From contig NC_092014.1 of the NCBI RefSeq assembly GCF_042242105.1, positions 10,291,374 through 10,355,373 on the forward strand: a DNA stretch of 64,000 bases, written 5' to 3'. Every line of letters begins with the position of its first letter. Position 1 is the stretch's first letter. Of the stretch, positions 1 to 22,700 are shown piece by piece. Below the pieces are notes generated by a model, which worked only from the letters and a program-made list of their open reading frames with translations, was not told the DNA's origin and searched no databases. Position numbers and translations under genes: made by a program. This DNA comes from Pempheris klunzingeri. Taxonomy: Eukaryota > Chordata > Actinopteri > Acropomatiformes > Pempheridae.

Positions 1-1759
1 TTCAATTACCGTCAGCAGTGCTGGTAACTCTTAACAAGAAGATACACAAACCTCAGCAGTTGACAGGGACAGAGTGGCCTATAGAACAAAGCAGGCACCA
101 TGGATTAAAAACTTAATGGTCAATATAAGTGACTTTGGAACAGACAGCCGTTATGTTAACGAGGCAGTATGTGATGATTAGGCTTTGAATATCTGTGAAT
201 CTGCATACATGACATTTTCAGTTGTTTTTGATTGAGTTACTGGCTTTGCACCAGTTAGAACATTCAAACACACTCAGTGAAAGTTCAGTATGGACCTTGG
301 AAACATCAGCACCAGCATTTCTCTGTCCACTGAGGAATATCTTGAAACATGGTTAAAAGTTCCAAAAAAGCTTTATGATGGACTTTGCTGAGATTCTTTT
401 TTGTGGAATACAGTTTTGTTTTCACTGTTTGACATTTGCATGACTTACTGGGACACTGGAGTAAAACCATCAGCTATTATTAATGTTAGTAGTAACACCT
501 CTGCTTTTGTGAATTATTTAACCACCAATATACAATTAATATGTCAAAATAATGACCATGATCAATGATAATTTCTTCCTTCTCATGTATGGCCTAGTTT
601 TCACTTTTGTTTCTCCTTAAGTGAAGCACATAACGATCCCACCAAACTAACCAGTAGCTACCGAGTGTTTACTGGTGCACACTATTAGCTCTTAAATTAA
701 GTTAGACCTTAAATTTAATTTTCAGAGGATATTTTTAATATCCACAACCATATGTAAAAATATTTGCTTACACAGACACATTAGATCTTTGTTGGTTTCT
801 GATCTCTTTCATTTTGGTTTGTTTGTTCTGTGTTTTGTTTTTGTGCACACTGGTTTTAGAAACTCATGCAAGTGATGTTGTGTCATTGCTCTGAATGTTA
901 TTTAGAATAATATTGGATTTCTAATAAGAAGAACTTCAGTGTTGCTTGATTGTGCTGGTGCAGTATGTACTTTCTCATGGAGACAAGGGGAGGGGGGGGG
1001 GATTTGTCACTTGAAAACAGTGACGGGAAGCACTACTCCTATTAGTCGATCACAGCCTGCACGTTGTCCCGCTGCTAACACCACTTTGCATCCTACGTGT
1101 TCCCCATCACATCAAAGTTATTTCCCGTTTAACAGCTGAGGAGACTTGATAAGTTGCAGATTTTGGCCACGTGCCCCTCAAATCAGTACAGGACCACACA
1201 CATACACATACGCACACATACACTAATTATGCTGTTACACTGTAATCTCTCATAAACCTGCCAACAACAACAACTTAGTATCATGAACAAAGAAACAAAA
1301 CAAGGGCTGCTGTAACCAGATTCAAGTGCACCCCTTGCTGTAAGCCGTCTGTGGCATTTATGAGGTCTAGTAGCAGTGTGTCTTGATCTGTTTTTCCTAA
1401 AAATAGCTTGGTCCCACGCCCAGACAGAGGAAATGGGACCCTTTGGGTTTAGTGCTAAGTGATCCATGGAAGCGTTCTAAATACATGACCAGCTGAGTAT
1501 GTTGTTTCCCCAAATTATTTACATTACACTAGAATATGATTACACTGCTTTGATCGTGGGTGATAGTGAGTGGACTTTGAGAAAGTTTGAGATAGGAGTA
1601 GAAAGAGGAGAGGCCGGTGGATTAGGGGTAAACAATGGAAGGAAATAGAAGAAGTCATGAGGTGCTGAAAGTGACGGCTTGCATATAATATCTCTTCTTT
1701 GAGCTAAATGTTTCTCTGCAGAGAGAGACAAAAAGGGAGAGAGAAAAAAATCACCCAGT
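1..1759. other. AT-rich sequence upstream of the first visible FAM13A exon
   Basis: No exon or recognisable repeat is seen. Short ORFs here show no family resemblance. A G-run lies near 985-1000 and a short CA-rich tract at 1195-1225. It is probably an intron of full-length FAM13A or 5' flank of a short isoform. Confidence 0.5.
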
Positions 1760-2254
1760 CAGCCTACGTGTGCTGGCTCACAATCTGGTTGCTTTTTTTT
1801 TTTTTCCTCACCTCCCTCCTCTCCTCCTTCCCTCCCTCTCTCTCTAACACCCCTCCCCTCTGCTCTTGCTGCTGTGAAACAAACAAGTCCAGAGCGGCGC
1901 TAGGGTGGGGAAGATATGCATGTCAGGCAAGAGCAAAAGCAACGAGGACTACTGTGGAGAGAAGAGAGAGAGAAAACAAGGGAGGGAAGGAGGAAGGGAG
2001 GGAGAGTGGGAGGGGTGAGGGATTCCAGTGGGGGAAAGATGAGGCGGAGCCAATTCACTCCAGCTCTCTTGCACACAGCCAGAGACCGATGGGCGGATGT
2101 TTTGGCCACAGAGGCAGCCAATGGGAAGCAGGGAGCAGCCCCCTCTGTTAGGGCAGGGCCAGTCTGAGGGAGTGTGTGGCTCAACTTAAAGAGTGTGTTC
2201 ACAGGCTGATCATCGTCCTTGAGAGCTCTTTTCTTTTCTCTCATGGTTGTGCAG
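1760..2254 (+). promoter_or_regulatory. fam13a: candidate internal promoter for a FAM13A short isoform
   Basis: This stretch combines pyrimidine runs (1790-1860), a purine (GAGA) tract (1955-2035), a CCAAT box at 2118-2122 and a higher GC content than its flanks, directly before the MKIQE exon. Short FAM13A isoforms starting in this part of the protein are known in mammals. The acceptor-like sequence ending at 2254 also allows a simple internal exon, so promoter use is inferred. Confidence 0.4.
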
Positions 2255-12539
<10,285 letters not shown>

Positions 12540-13700
12540 GGAAAAAAAATAAAAGACTTTTGAACAGACTGACACTTCGGTCACTGGAGAAACGGTCAAA
12601 CACATCTCACCCAGCCGGAGAAAAGATCCGATTTTCCTCCCCGCCGCTCGTTTAGTTTTTGCGGCTGGTGGGGAAACGGCCCGTTAATCCGTTCTGTCGA
12701 GCCCAGCGGGGTTTTCCCTCCGGAGCCCGCTGAGAGCCGCCGACCCACGACTGATTCAGAGTCACCTGCTTCACCTGAGAGCTTCACTTCCAGCCAAACC
12801 TCACTGACTGAGCAAAGACGCACACGAATAACCTGAATCACACTTTTATTGCTAATAATTTATTTCTATCCTTTTTGAATGTTTTTATTGGAACAGAAAA
12901 GTTATTTTTCTCACGCTTTACTGTAGAAGTCTTAAAAAGAGAAAAACCTTGTAAGTAAAATAATAGATATGAAATGATTGCTATTTTTAAAGAAGGATTT
13001 TTGTGATCAAGATTTCTGTGTATTTTTTTAAGGGAGACGTTACTATTTGTATAACTTCAATCAGCTATTAACAGTATTCACTAAATGAACTCTATTTCAG
13101 TTCTGAACATCATATAATGTCTGAAATAATCTCATGTCGCTTCTCTAGAAGTCTAATCGAGTATTTCCTCACTAAAAGAAGTGGTTTCTAATTTAAAAAC
13201 AACCCAAAGACAGTGACTCAGAGTGCAAACAGCGAACCAAAATAGCTCATCGTTTTCAATAAAACTCCTTATTTCCTTCATCGCTGGTACTTTTAAGCAT
13301 TTAACTGTGTATTTTATGCATTGACGTGCTTTTTCTTCCCCCATTTACTTCATGTCAAATAAGCTATTTCTCGTCTTGAAATCACTGGTATGTTTTTGCT
13401 CACACTGACAAACTTTGACAAGGACGTTTGTGAGATACCCGCTGAGGACAGAAATGGTCCCTTGTTTCCTTCTCGTCCTCTCCGGAGCTCGTTCGTGTTC
13501 TCTTGTAAATACGGATCACTGTGTATGTTTACATTTCTGTGAGCGACTACATTTTTCCTCTCTTTCTCCAAAATGGATGATTATCAGTGTGAATTTTGTT
13601 TTTACTGAATGTCAACACTGGCAAGGCTTAATGAATTCTGAGTGTGTACATTTTAGTACATAAATTGTATTTGTATTTTGTACATAATATGAATGAAATC
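12540..13700 (+). other. fam13a: FAM13A 3' untranslated region (extent approximate)
   Basis: Follows the TGA at 12537-12539. AATAAA hexamers occur at 12548-12553, too close to the stop to be the likely main site, and at 13258-13263. The end point is not determined. Confidence 0.5.
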
Positions 13701-14189
13701 ATATTTTTACTGAGTTTCTGGGCTCTGTGGATTTCTTTTGTGTGACTGGGATGATTTGGAAACTTCACCTGCATCATAAATTCATACATAAATTCTTCTT
13801 TGTGGGCTCGCTGTTAAATTCTGCAGCATTGCTAATGTTACTCCACTGATCTGCAGTCTGCATGAATGAACATCCAACAGTGTTTTGGTTTTAAGCACAT
13901 TTTCTCAGCTGCTATAAGAGGTCCAGGATCATGCTTTCTCAGTGATGTGTGTGGATACACATGAGCCTGCATGTGTGCCAAAGTATCAGTATCAGCCGTC
14001 AACATCAGAAAACTCATCACAAAAAGGCATCTAATGTGATGTAAACGTACATATATTTACAGTTCAAATATCAGTTTGAAAACATCCACTCAGTAGCAGC
14101 TTTCAGTCAGATCGCATGAGCTTCCTCAGCAGACAGAGTCCCTTCAGCCATCTTGAAAATGTAAATGTTCAAACTCTCATTATTCTAAT

Positions 14190-14560
14190 AATAAACAATT
14201 CTAATAAAACTAAAATTTATACCTTATTTTGCAGCTCAAAGTGCTTTAAAAGAAGAAAGTATTAAAAACAAGGCATAAGAAGCACAAACAGCAAAAGCAA
14301 TAAATAATAATGAAACAAAAAAATACAGAAAAATAATTATGTTAAAATGAATTCATTTTAAAAAAAAAAAGTCTATAAAATCAAATCTATCAGCACCAGC
14401 TGCTTCTATGATTCGTGCTGGAAGTTTGTTCCAAAACTTTGGTGCGTAACAGCTGCTTTTTTCAGCTGCTTTCTTCAGTTTCCTCTGCTTCATTGACGGC
14501 CTGATAGACGAGTAGAAGGGACTTAAAATCAGTCCTCAGTGTTGTAGGTAACCAAAGAAA
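14190..14560. mobile_element. probable degraded non-LTR/SINE-like repeat
   Basis: Contains AGCTCAAAGTGCTTTAAAAG, A-rich runs and GGAAGTTTGTTCCAAAACTT, phrases of a style common in teleost LINE-tail-derived repeats. It lies in the FAM13A-HERC3 convergent interval. The family is not identified and the boundaries are rough. Confidence 0.3.
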
Positions 14561-14614
14561 TGATGCTGAAACTGATCTCAGCATTTTTCAGCTTTAGTAA
14601 AACAAAGTCTCTCT

Positions 14615-14631
14615 CACACACACACACACAC
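14615..14631. repeat. (CA)8 microsatellite
   Basis: Dinucleotide run between FAM13A and HERC3. Confidence 0.9.
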
Positions 14632-14733
14632 TGATAGAGGCCGCCATGCTGGTCTGGCCCTCCTGACTTAAACACTTTACTTTAGTAATAAAATGACGAA
14701 ACACACGGGAGATGTGCTTTCACACTGTATAGT

Positions 14734-16492
14734 TTTATTTAAAAAGTTGGCCGGAACAGAGAGTTGTTGTGTAGATTTCAGACAAATATGCAAAAAATCA
14801 CATTTTCTGTAGCACATTAAAAGGTGCAAAAAAGTCGAGGGCTGCACAAACCTTTGCATAGGACTAAACTCTGCGGGAGGAATCAGCTTTTCAGATTAAC
14901 CGGACAGATACTGACTGGACGTGTATAAGGTGAGGACATGCAGTAAAGAGCGAAGCAAAGAGGATCAGGTGTCTCAGAGGGGCCCGTTAGGTTGGAGGCC
15001 TTTAGGAGAGGAGCCCGGAGTCGTCACTACATCACTGGGCTGTTTCAGGGTGTTATTGCTGAAAGGATGCGTCGGTGTGGCTCGTCAGTCAGCACACATC
15101 AAGTCATTTACTGTCTCAAGTCACTTATACACCACTGTCATGTATGAAATATATAAAAAAATATATGTATATATATGTATGTATATATATATATATATGC
15201 AAGACCATTTCACACACTTCACACCAATGCATGACCTAATTAAACATCATTTCAGATTAAGAGGTTTGACTGTAGGAATAAATACAGTATCAGGGTGAGT
15301 TTTGGAGTAAGTGACATGATAAATACAGTTTATCTGCATGTCTAGGGTTGCAGGTCGTCGGCCCACGCTGTTAAATATGCACTTAATGAGTCGTCCTGCC
15401 ACAAATCACAATTTCATTACCTTAAAGTTGGAAACTAATTACAATTACGACGATTATATATTTCGTTTTTAAGTTCATTTTGGGACGTACATTTATTCTG
15501 GTTGACAGTTAGCTCGGCTCCGTTACACATGAAGCTACAGCGAGCGACTTCTCCTCCTCTAACTCTCCTTCACAAAGCTAATCAAGAATTTTCCCAAAAT
15601 GCCAATAAAGTTTTTTTTTTTTGCTTGTTTGTTTTTTTTTTTTGCTTTCACTCAAAAACATGCACACAGACGATAACCACTAACACTTCAAAAGTCCGCT
15701 CTTCGTGTAGGTTTTGCTGTAGAAGGCAACACTGTTGAATGCAGGTTCAAGACAAAGTCAGCTGCTCTGTGATCCTCAGCTGGAAAAGTGATGAGCGATT
15801 GCAAATAATATTCACCGTTTTGTTTCATCCTGCCCGATACTCCTCCATTGTCCTCTATTCATTTCACAGAGGCAGAGAGGACATGCTGGTGTCCAGATTT
15901 AAAAGGGTCGGCGGGACGAGCGCTCCTCTCAAGGGTAGAGATTATATTCAAAGTGCTATTTACATACATATGTACACACCTGTATTTTGTCAAAAAAATA
16001 ACCACTCTATTTAAATTAAAAGTAACAAAAAGCAGATATATTGTCTCAAGGTTACAACATAATTCTTCAAAGGTGAAAAATAGAGTTTAAGGAGTTGAAT
16101 ATAAAATACACAGCTGTGCAAAAGAAAGAAAGAAAAGAAAAGTAAAAAACAAATAAAACTGCACAAACACCCAAAGCGAGTTTCTCAACCTTCTCTGGTC
16201 TTTGATTTTAGGTCCCTAAATGTTTGTGATCCCGACTGTTATGTGGACGTCAGCCTTTAAAATATCTCCCCAATGGTCCTAAAAGGTTGAGAAACTTTGC
16301 CCAAAGCAATAAACACAATAACACTCTGCATTTTTCAAAGATAGACCTTTCGGATTCAAGATGCTTAACAATCTTGTCAGAGCGTACGAGGATGGTGACC
16401 TTCAGCCCCCCCACCCCGTTACGATCCTCTGACTCTGACATGGTGGCGTATTGCTGTTAAAGTGCATTAAAACTGCAGCAGATCTCCCCTCG
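14734..16492 (-). other. herc3: HERC3 3' untranslated region (extent approximate)
   Basis: Lies after the HERC3 stop at 16493. Minus-strand AATAAA hexamers occur at 15492-15497 and 14734-14739, giving possible UTRs of about 1.0 or 1.76 kb. A TA/TATG-rich run at 15,149-15,199 lies inside the longer form. Confidence 0.45.
15149..15199. repeat. TA/TATG simple repeat
   Basis: Alternating TATATA and TATG units, self-complementary and able to form a hairpin. It falls inside the longer predicted HERC3 3' UTR. Confidence 0.85.
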
Positions 16493-16701
16493 TCAGACCA
16501 GGCTGAAGCCCTCGTACTGCTCCACGGCCTGCGTGAGGCGGCGGCGCAGGATCTCTTTGGTCTGGTAGCGGGGCATGTCGAGCAGGTTGTAGCAGGTGTG
16601 GGCCACCGGCAGGTAGTGCTCCTCCGCTGTGGTGGACTGGATGACGATGCGCAGGCTCTCCATGCCGTGGATGGGGATGCGGTCGCTGCCGGTCAGGAAC
16701 A
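16493..16701 (-). CDS. herc3: HERC3 terminal exon, HECT C-lobe with catalytic Cys
   Basis: Residues 979-1047. Begins [26 protein letters not shown] carries the thioester cysteine (about residue 1015), and the protein ends YEGFSLV then TGA. The preceding acceptor reads CTGCAG. Confidence 0.97.
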
Positions 16702-19700
16702 CTGCAGGACGCAGGCATCATCAGTACAGTATATGAGACGCAATAAAGGATCTTATAAATATATTATCTCAAAGCTGAAAACAGGGACGTTTCTCTTATT
16801 CAGTGAAAAGCAGAAATTTTAGAGGACGGCGATGACATGAGACATGACATTATTATCATCATTATTATTGTATTAACATATTTATTTATTTTATTTATAT
16901 TATTTTTTATTTATATATTTATTTTATATTTATTTATAAATATTGTAAGACTGTAAATCTATGCATTCTTGCAATGAAGTATACATATTCTTAAAAAAAG
17001 ACTGAATTAGATCACATTTAAGCTCTGAAGGAACGAAGCTGTAGGTGTACGTATGGGTCTTTAATTCAGCTCGTACAACCATTTTCACAGCCTCATATTC
17101 TACAGACTTCATACAAAGGAGTTTATGCTCCCTGAGACCTCTCTTCCTCCTCCTCTGATGCTTCTCTTCTTCCTCACGCAGAAGCGCCCTCCGCGTCACT
17201 ACAGTATCTATCAGACGAGAGCGTGAGAATTAAACTGTCGTGCGGGTCGAGGCAGTTCGGTGCTTACATAAGAACTGCTTCTTCTTTTCCAGGGGGAACT
17301 CGTGGAAAACCTCCCAGAACAATTGCACCGTTGGATGAGTGGCGGTGTATTCCCCTTTGTAAACAGCATTCTGCAAAGAGAGAGGACGTGGTGATGAAAA
17401 GCTTTCAGTGTTTTATCATTTACTAAACCATCTTACATCAATCAGTCAAACTAATTCCTCAGAGGCTTGCATGCATCTTCCCCACCTGCTGCCTAAAAAC
17501 TGTAGACACATTTCTCTTCGGTTTTCTCATTGATGTGATGCTGTAATCTGACGACAGGGACTTCTTAATGTAACATCTTGTCGGTGACAACGGATGAAAT
17601 GGCAAACTTGTTTATTTGATTCTGGCCCAATCAGCATCATCATCATCAGGTCATAAGTTTAAAGGTCCCATAGTTTAAAGGTCTTTTCAACATAAATATC
17701 TGCCCCCAGTGTGTCTAGAGACCCTCAAACTATGAGAAAAGACCACCCTTTCTCTTTTTCTCCCACTCCATTTCTCAGTAAATGTGTATGAAAACACTCT
17801 GTTTAGATTTGGCTCCCCTTATGATGTCATAAGGGGATCTGCTGATCATGTGACCTCCTCCAACCCTTGAGCAGGCTGATTGTTCCCGCCCACTGAAAAC
17901 CTCCTGAGTCCATCTCGCTGTACGCCACTGTATTTTCCTCACTAATGCCAACTTCTTTCAACATGAAGATGTCAAATGCAAGCAAAGCAAACAGATGTTC
18001 AGAAAGAGGCTGAAAACAGCTGCAGCAGCCACGTCTGAAGGAGAAAAAGTATGTTTCTTAAACATTAAACCTCTTCTGGTAGGACCCTCTGGTTTGAACT
18101 TTAAAATGACCTTTAATTCGTCCTGCTCTAGAAAATGTTTAACACGCTAAAGTTGGATGGGAAACATTAGACCTGCTAAACATGCAGGTAGAACTGTGAG
18201 TGTGTTAGCTGTGCCTAAAGTTCGCAATTTTGTGGTGCTGTCTGAATGTATAGTGGTCTCAAAATATCCCATAATGCATCGTGAAAAGTAGTGTACAACC
18301 GATGGCCGCTAACTAAGCTCTATATACCGTCATGCAACAAACGTACGTCACACTGCAGAGAAAATGACCCAAGTAGTGTCCAAAAGTGTTTTTTTCATGT
18401 TTGCGGATGAGCACAACACAACCTTGGTCTTGGTATCTGATTTATTACAAGTCTGTCTATTTGGTAACCTCTAGGTTTTCTAATCTGTGCGGTGCTGCGA
18501 TCTTGGCCTGGACATGTTTTTTTTTAGCCATGTTGGCAGCGTGTCTGCTCGATGGTAACGTCAGCCAGCCCACCACTTTGGTCCAAACTAAAACATCCCA
18601 GCAACTACTGGATGGATCACCATGACATAAAATAGCATAAAATCTCCATACTTTTTATCACACAGCAGGTCGACATTAGACTGTTTCATGTGCAAACGAA
18701 TGTCATCCCCACCAGTCTCAGCCGTACTTTCTCTTTAGCGCTAACTGCCAAATGTTGGCTAGATGTCAACATTTGAAGCATTTTACCAGCTGACATCAGC
18801 ATTTCGCTCAAAGTGCGGCTGTAACTACAGCCTCACGGGGCTTTCTGGGTTAAAAAAAAAAGTCATACACACCCTCAAAGGAAAAACTAAACCCTTTTTT
18901 AGTGTCCTGAATGAGCTGACAGGACAGAAAAAAAAACTGCAGCGGCTGAACAAACCGTCCTCATGAAAGTCTTTGAAAGTTATCATGTTATAATGACTTG
19001 TGTGTTATTGTTCACCACTGCTTTGGTGTAATAAACTCTTTTTTGGTCAGTTACACTGTGAGCACTGGGACAAACTTGCCAGATGTTGATGACGTTAAAG
19101 TCAAATTTCCAGCTCAGTCCGATGAAACGTGATCATCATCACTTCCACAGCTGTCAATTTGCAAACACTTGCGTCACTGAGGATTTAAGGATTTATACTT
19201 GGTCATTCCAATCAGGCTATGGGCTTTATATGTGTTCACAAAAATTGAAATAACCCAGCAGAGAGAGAGACGGATCCCAGAAATGTGTCCAGTAAGTCAG
19301 ACACACCGTCACAACAAACGCCACACATGCAGCTTTTCAAACCACACACTGACCTTCTCCATCTCCTCCCAGTTGTAGTCGTTGTTGCCGACCACCATGG
19401 CCATCAGCTCAGAGGGCTGGAACAGCGCCAGGATCTCCCCCCCGCACACCTTCAGGAAGCCCGAGGAGAAGGCCGAGTACTGCTCGCTCACCGAGTCCGA
19501 GAACACGTAGCGCAAGTAGGCCTCCACAAACTCCTTCCTGAAACACACACACACACACACACACAGGTTACATAAACATCCAGATCATTAATTTGTTCTG
19601 AGCAGCAGCTGCATCCTCATAGATCAGTTTATAAGGAAATAATTCATTCAGATTTTAAGGTGCGACTGTAAACACTCTCTTCCTTCTCCATTGTGTCTGT

Positions 19701-22700
19701 ATCTGTGTGTGTGTGTGTGTGTGTGTTTTCAGCTAACTAAAGGCTAGCAGGAGTTCATGAACAACCTCCTCATCCAGCCTGATTGGAGTTAGGTAGATTA
19801 CATCGATGATCTCTTCGGTCCTGCTGTGCGTTCACCATTACAGATACATGAGGTGCAGCTACACATTGTTCATGCCCACTGAGGTTTATCTAAATCTAAA
19901 GTCTCTATCTAAAGTTTTGAGAAACTAAACTACAGGAAGATCTACGTGAATAAAACATGTACGAGTGTATGAATATAAATGTTCAATAAATATAAGCATC
20001 ACACAGAAAATTTGAGCAGCATATATATCCCTGATATATAAACTGTACTGACAGGACTCCGCCTGTGTTTGTCCAATCCAATTTTTCTTAATTTGAACTT
20101 AATTGGATACAAATAAATATAATTGTCTTGTTTTTTGTGCAAACACCCACAGGGCATGCACACTTTTTTTTTACAAAATAACAAATAACAAAATATCTTA
20201 TATATTATCATTATAAATATTATAAACTTAATATAATCATGTTTTCTCAACGAGATCAGGAGAGATCTAAGTGCATCAGTAGGAATAAGTGCAGAGAAAA
20301 GACGGCAGGCGCCATTAGAAAAAACAGGAACAGCCACACTCTTAAGAAGGTCAGAAGTTAAAAGTTTAAATGCCTCCAGTAGAATGAGTCATTTTCAGCT
20401 TAAAAGCCTTTTTATTTTAAATGTATTGTATTTATAAGGTGCAAAGTACTGATGGGTATTTGCCGATGGGGTATCAGGAATTAACTTATTAACTACTTTC
20501 TGGAAAACAAACTGCATAGTACGGATTCCTGCATGAACCAGGGGGTGTTGATTAATTGAGAAATTAAAAATAAAAACCCATCACAGCTTTTGAAAAATCC
20601 CACTCTTTCACCGCTCTCACAAATAAACCGGTCCTTAACTCACAGAAATGATGACTGCTGTTGTTTCACAAGTCACCACAACATCCTGTTAAAACGGGAA
20701 AAGCTTGAAAATAAGGAAGCAAGAGGCTCCAAAAATGTTATTTTACTGAGTTTAAAGAAGCAAATTAGGGCTGCGGGGCGGAAGAGAAAACTCACTTTTT
20801 AGTTTTGTTTAACAAGTAAGCACACATACGTACAGGCACATAGATATTTGTCTGACAAACACACTAAACCTTCGGTCTAAATCAACATCTCTCCTGCCGT
20901 GTGTCTGATGCGGATATTCTAAACCACAGCAACAACAGTTTTCTTTTTTATTTCTATTATTACAGCTTTATATCTGTGTGTTGAGGGGATTTTGCAGGAA
21001 CAACTTGCCAGCCCGCCATCTGTTCAGCACCAGCAGCCAGACAAGCTGACACCGCCCGCCTGCCGCGTCGCTCTCTGTGGACTCCTCCACATAACACTGT
21101 AATCAGTGCCACTGACACAAGGACGAGCTGAAGAGAAACACGGTGGGGACGGTGGAGAAGAACACGCTGAATGCCACTTAAAACACCAAGTTCTTTGCTT
21201 TGTGTTTTCAACACAGATCGTGACCTTCGGTTGGAACAATGGGGCGCGAGCCGGCAGCTGTGTGGGCACATGATAATCTCAGTGCTGGAAAAAACTATAT
21301 TAAAAAAAAAAAATAAAAAAAACCTCAGCGTCATCTGTTGATCTTTCAGAGAGAACAGAGTCTGGAGCATTAAAAATATTCATAAAACAATGTCATTCAT
21401 CGACTAAGGGAAGAGCTGATGAATTAATCTAGAGAGAGATCTAATCTGCTGAAATTGTTGCTTAAAACCCTAAAACTATCCATCTATCTTTTTTTATTTC
21501 AAATATTTTTCTCTTTGATCTGTCGGGCTGCCTCACCTGTTGTTTTTGTCCACACTGATGCTCTCTCCTCCAGGGATGAGCTCCTTGACCTCTGTCATCC
21601 CATAGTTCTCCCTGGTGATCTGAACATGATGTGAACACAACAAATTAATCTTCAAATGGACTTTTGACTTTGCGGGAACGAAATGCGGACATTGTAGGGT
21701 GCGGAGGGTTTGCTTATGATTCAGTTAAAGGGATAGATTTAGTGACTTTACATACTTTTCTTATTGTCAACAAATCACTGGAGCGTATCAAGGGACAGAC
21801 TATCACATTGCTTGTTTTGGTCTTTTCATCAATAAGAAAAAATCCAACCTTGTCCCTAAAGTTGGCACACACGAGGCTAACGGGTGAAAAGTTACACTTA
21901 CGGCAAAGGTGAGAAGAAACGTCTCCTCCACATCACCTCCTTCATAGTCTAGAAGCTGTTGGAGACTCCTGCAGCAGAATAAACAGAAGGGATGGAAGGT
22001 CAGAGTCACCACCATTAAATATGCTCACATGTAGGACTAGCAGGAGTTCTAGTGCATTTCATATGCAAAACAGCTCCTCATAATGCGAAACAGAAGACTT
22101 TGTTGATGGCTGCAATAATACCTTTTTCATTTCAGAACTCTCTGCAACTCTGTGGGATCATGCTCTTGTTTTTTCTACCTTTCCAGACAGTTCATTGCAT
22201 TCACCTTCATTCACCTGCCGTCCCAGATTTAAATCTGTCCCTGTTTGATTTTTAAAATGAAAACCAGGGATCAGCTGTGCCCGTCTTACAGCTGTGTGGA
22301 TAAAACAGATATGGAGCACCCAAAATTGTCTGTTAGATTAAAGATGAAGTGGTGGCATATTAGCGAATAATACCATAGGAAATTACTCAGCGGGCGTGTT
22401 GTGTTGGTTTTCCTGCAAAGAACATGCAGGATATTTACCACCAAAGCACAGGAAGCTTGGAAAGAGCACAGAGGGCTGGCAAAGGAAATGCTAATTAGTG
22501 AAAGAGGATCGAATACCATTGCATTGTAGTTTGTAGTTTCCAGCTACTGGGCTGAGGTCATTCAGCAGCATAAGACAACACAAATGAACTGAATCTCAGA
22601 CAATGTTCCAACATAAACTATGTCTTATCTCTCTCGTGTCTGTGTGAGGTATCAGAGTGCTGACTTTAGTCTGTCGGATTTTTTAAGACAGTCTAAATAA

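Larger units (their letters stand above)
17371..19353 (-). other. HERC3 intron 22, repeat-rich
   Basis: No exon is seen. It contains two probable degraded dispersed repeats, listed separately (17,640-18,060 and 18,440-18,850). Confidence 0.6.

Noticed and set aside
16451..16822. Plus-strand 123-codon ORF
   Set aside because: It is antisense to the HERC3 terminal exon, whose HECT motifs are unambiguous.
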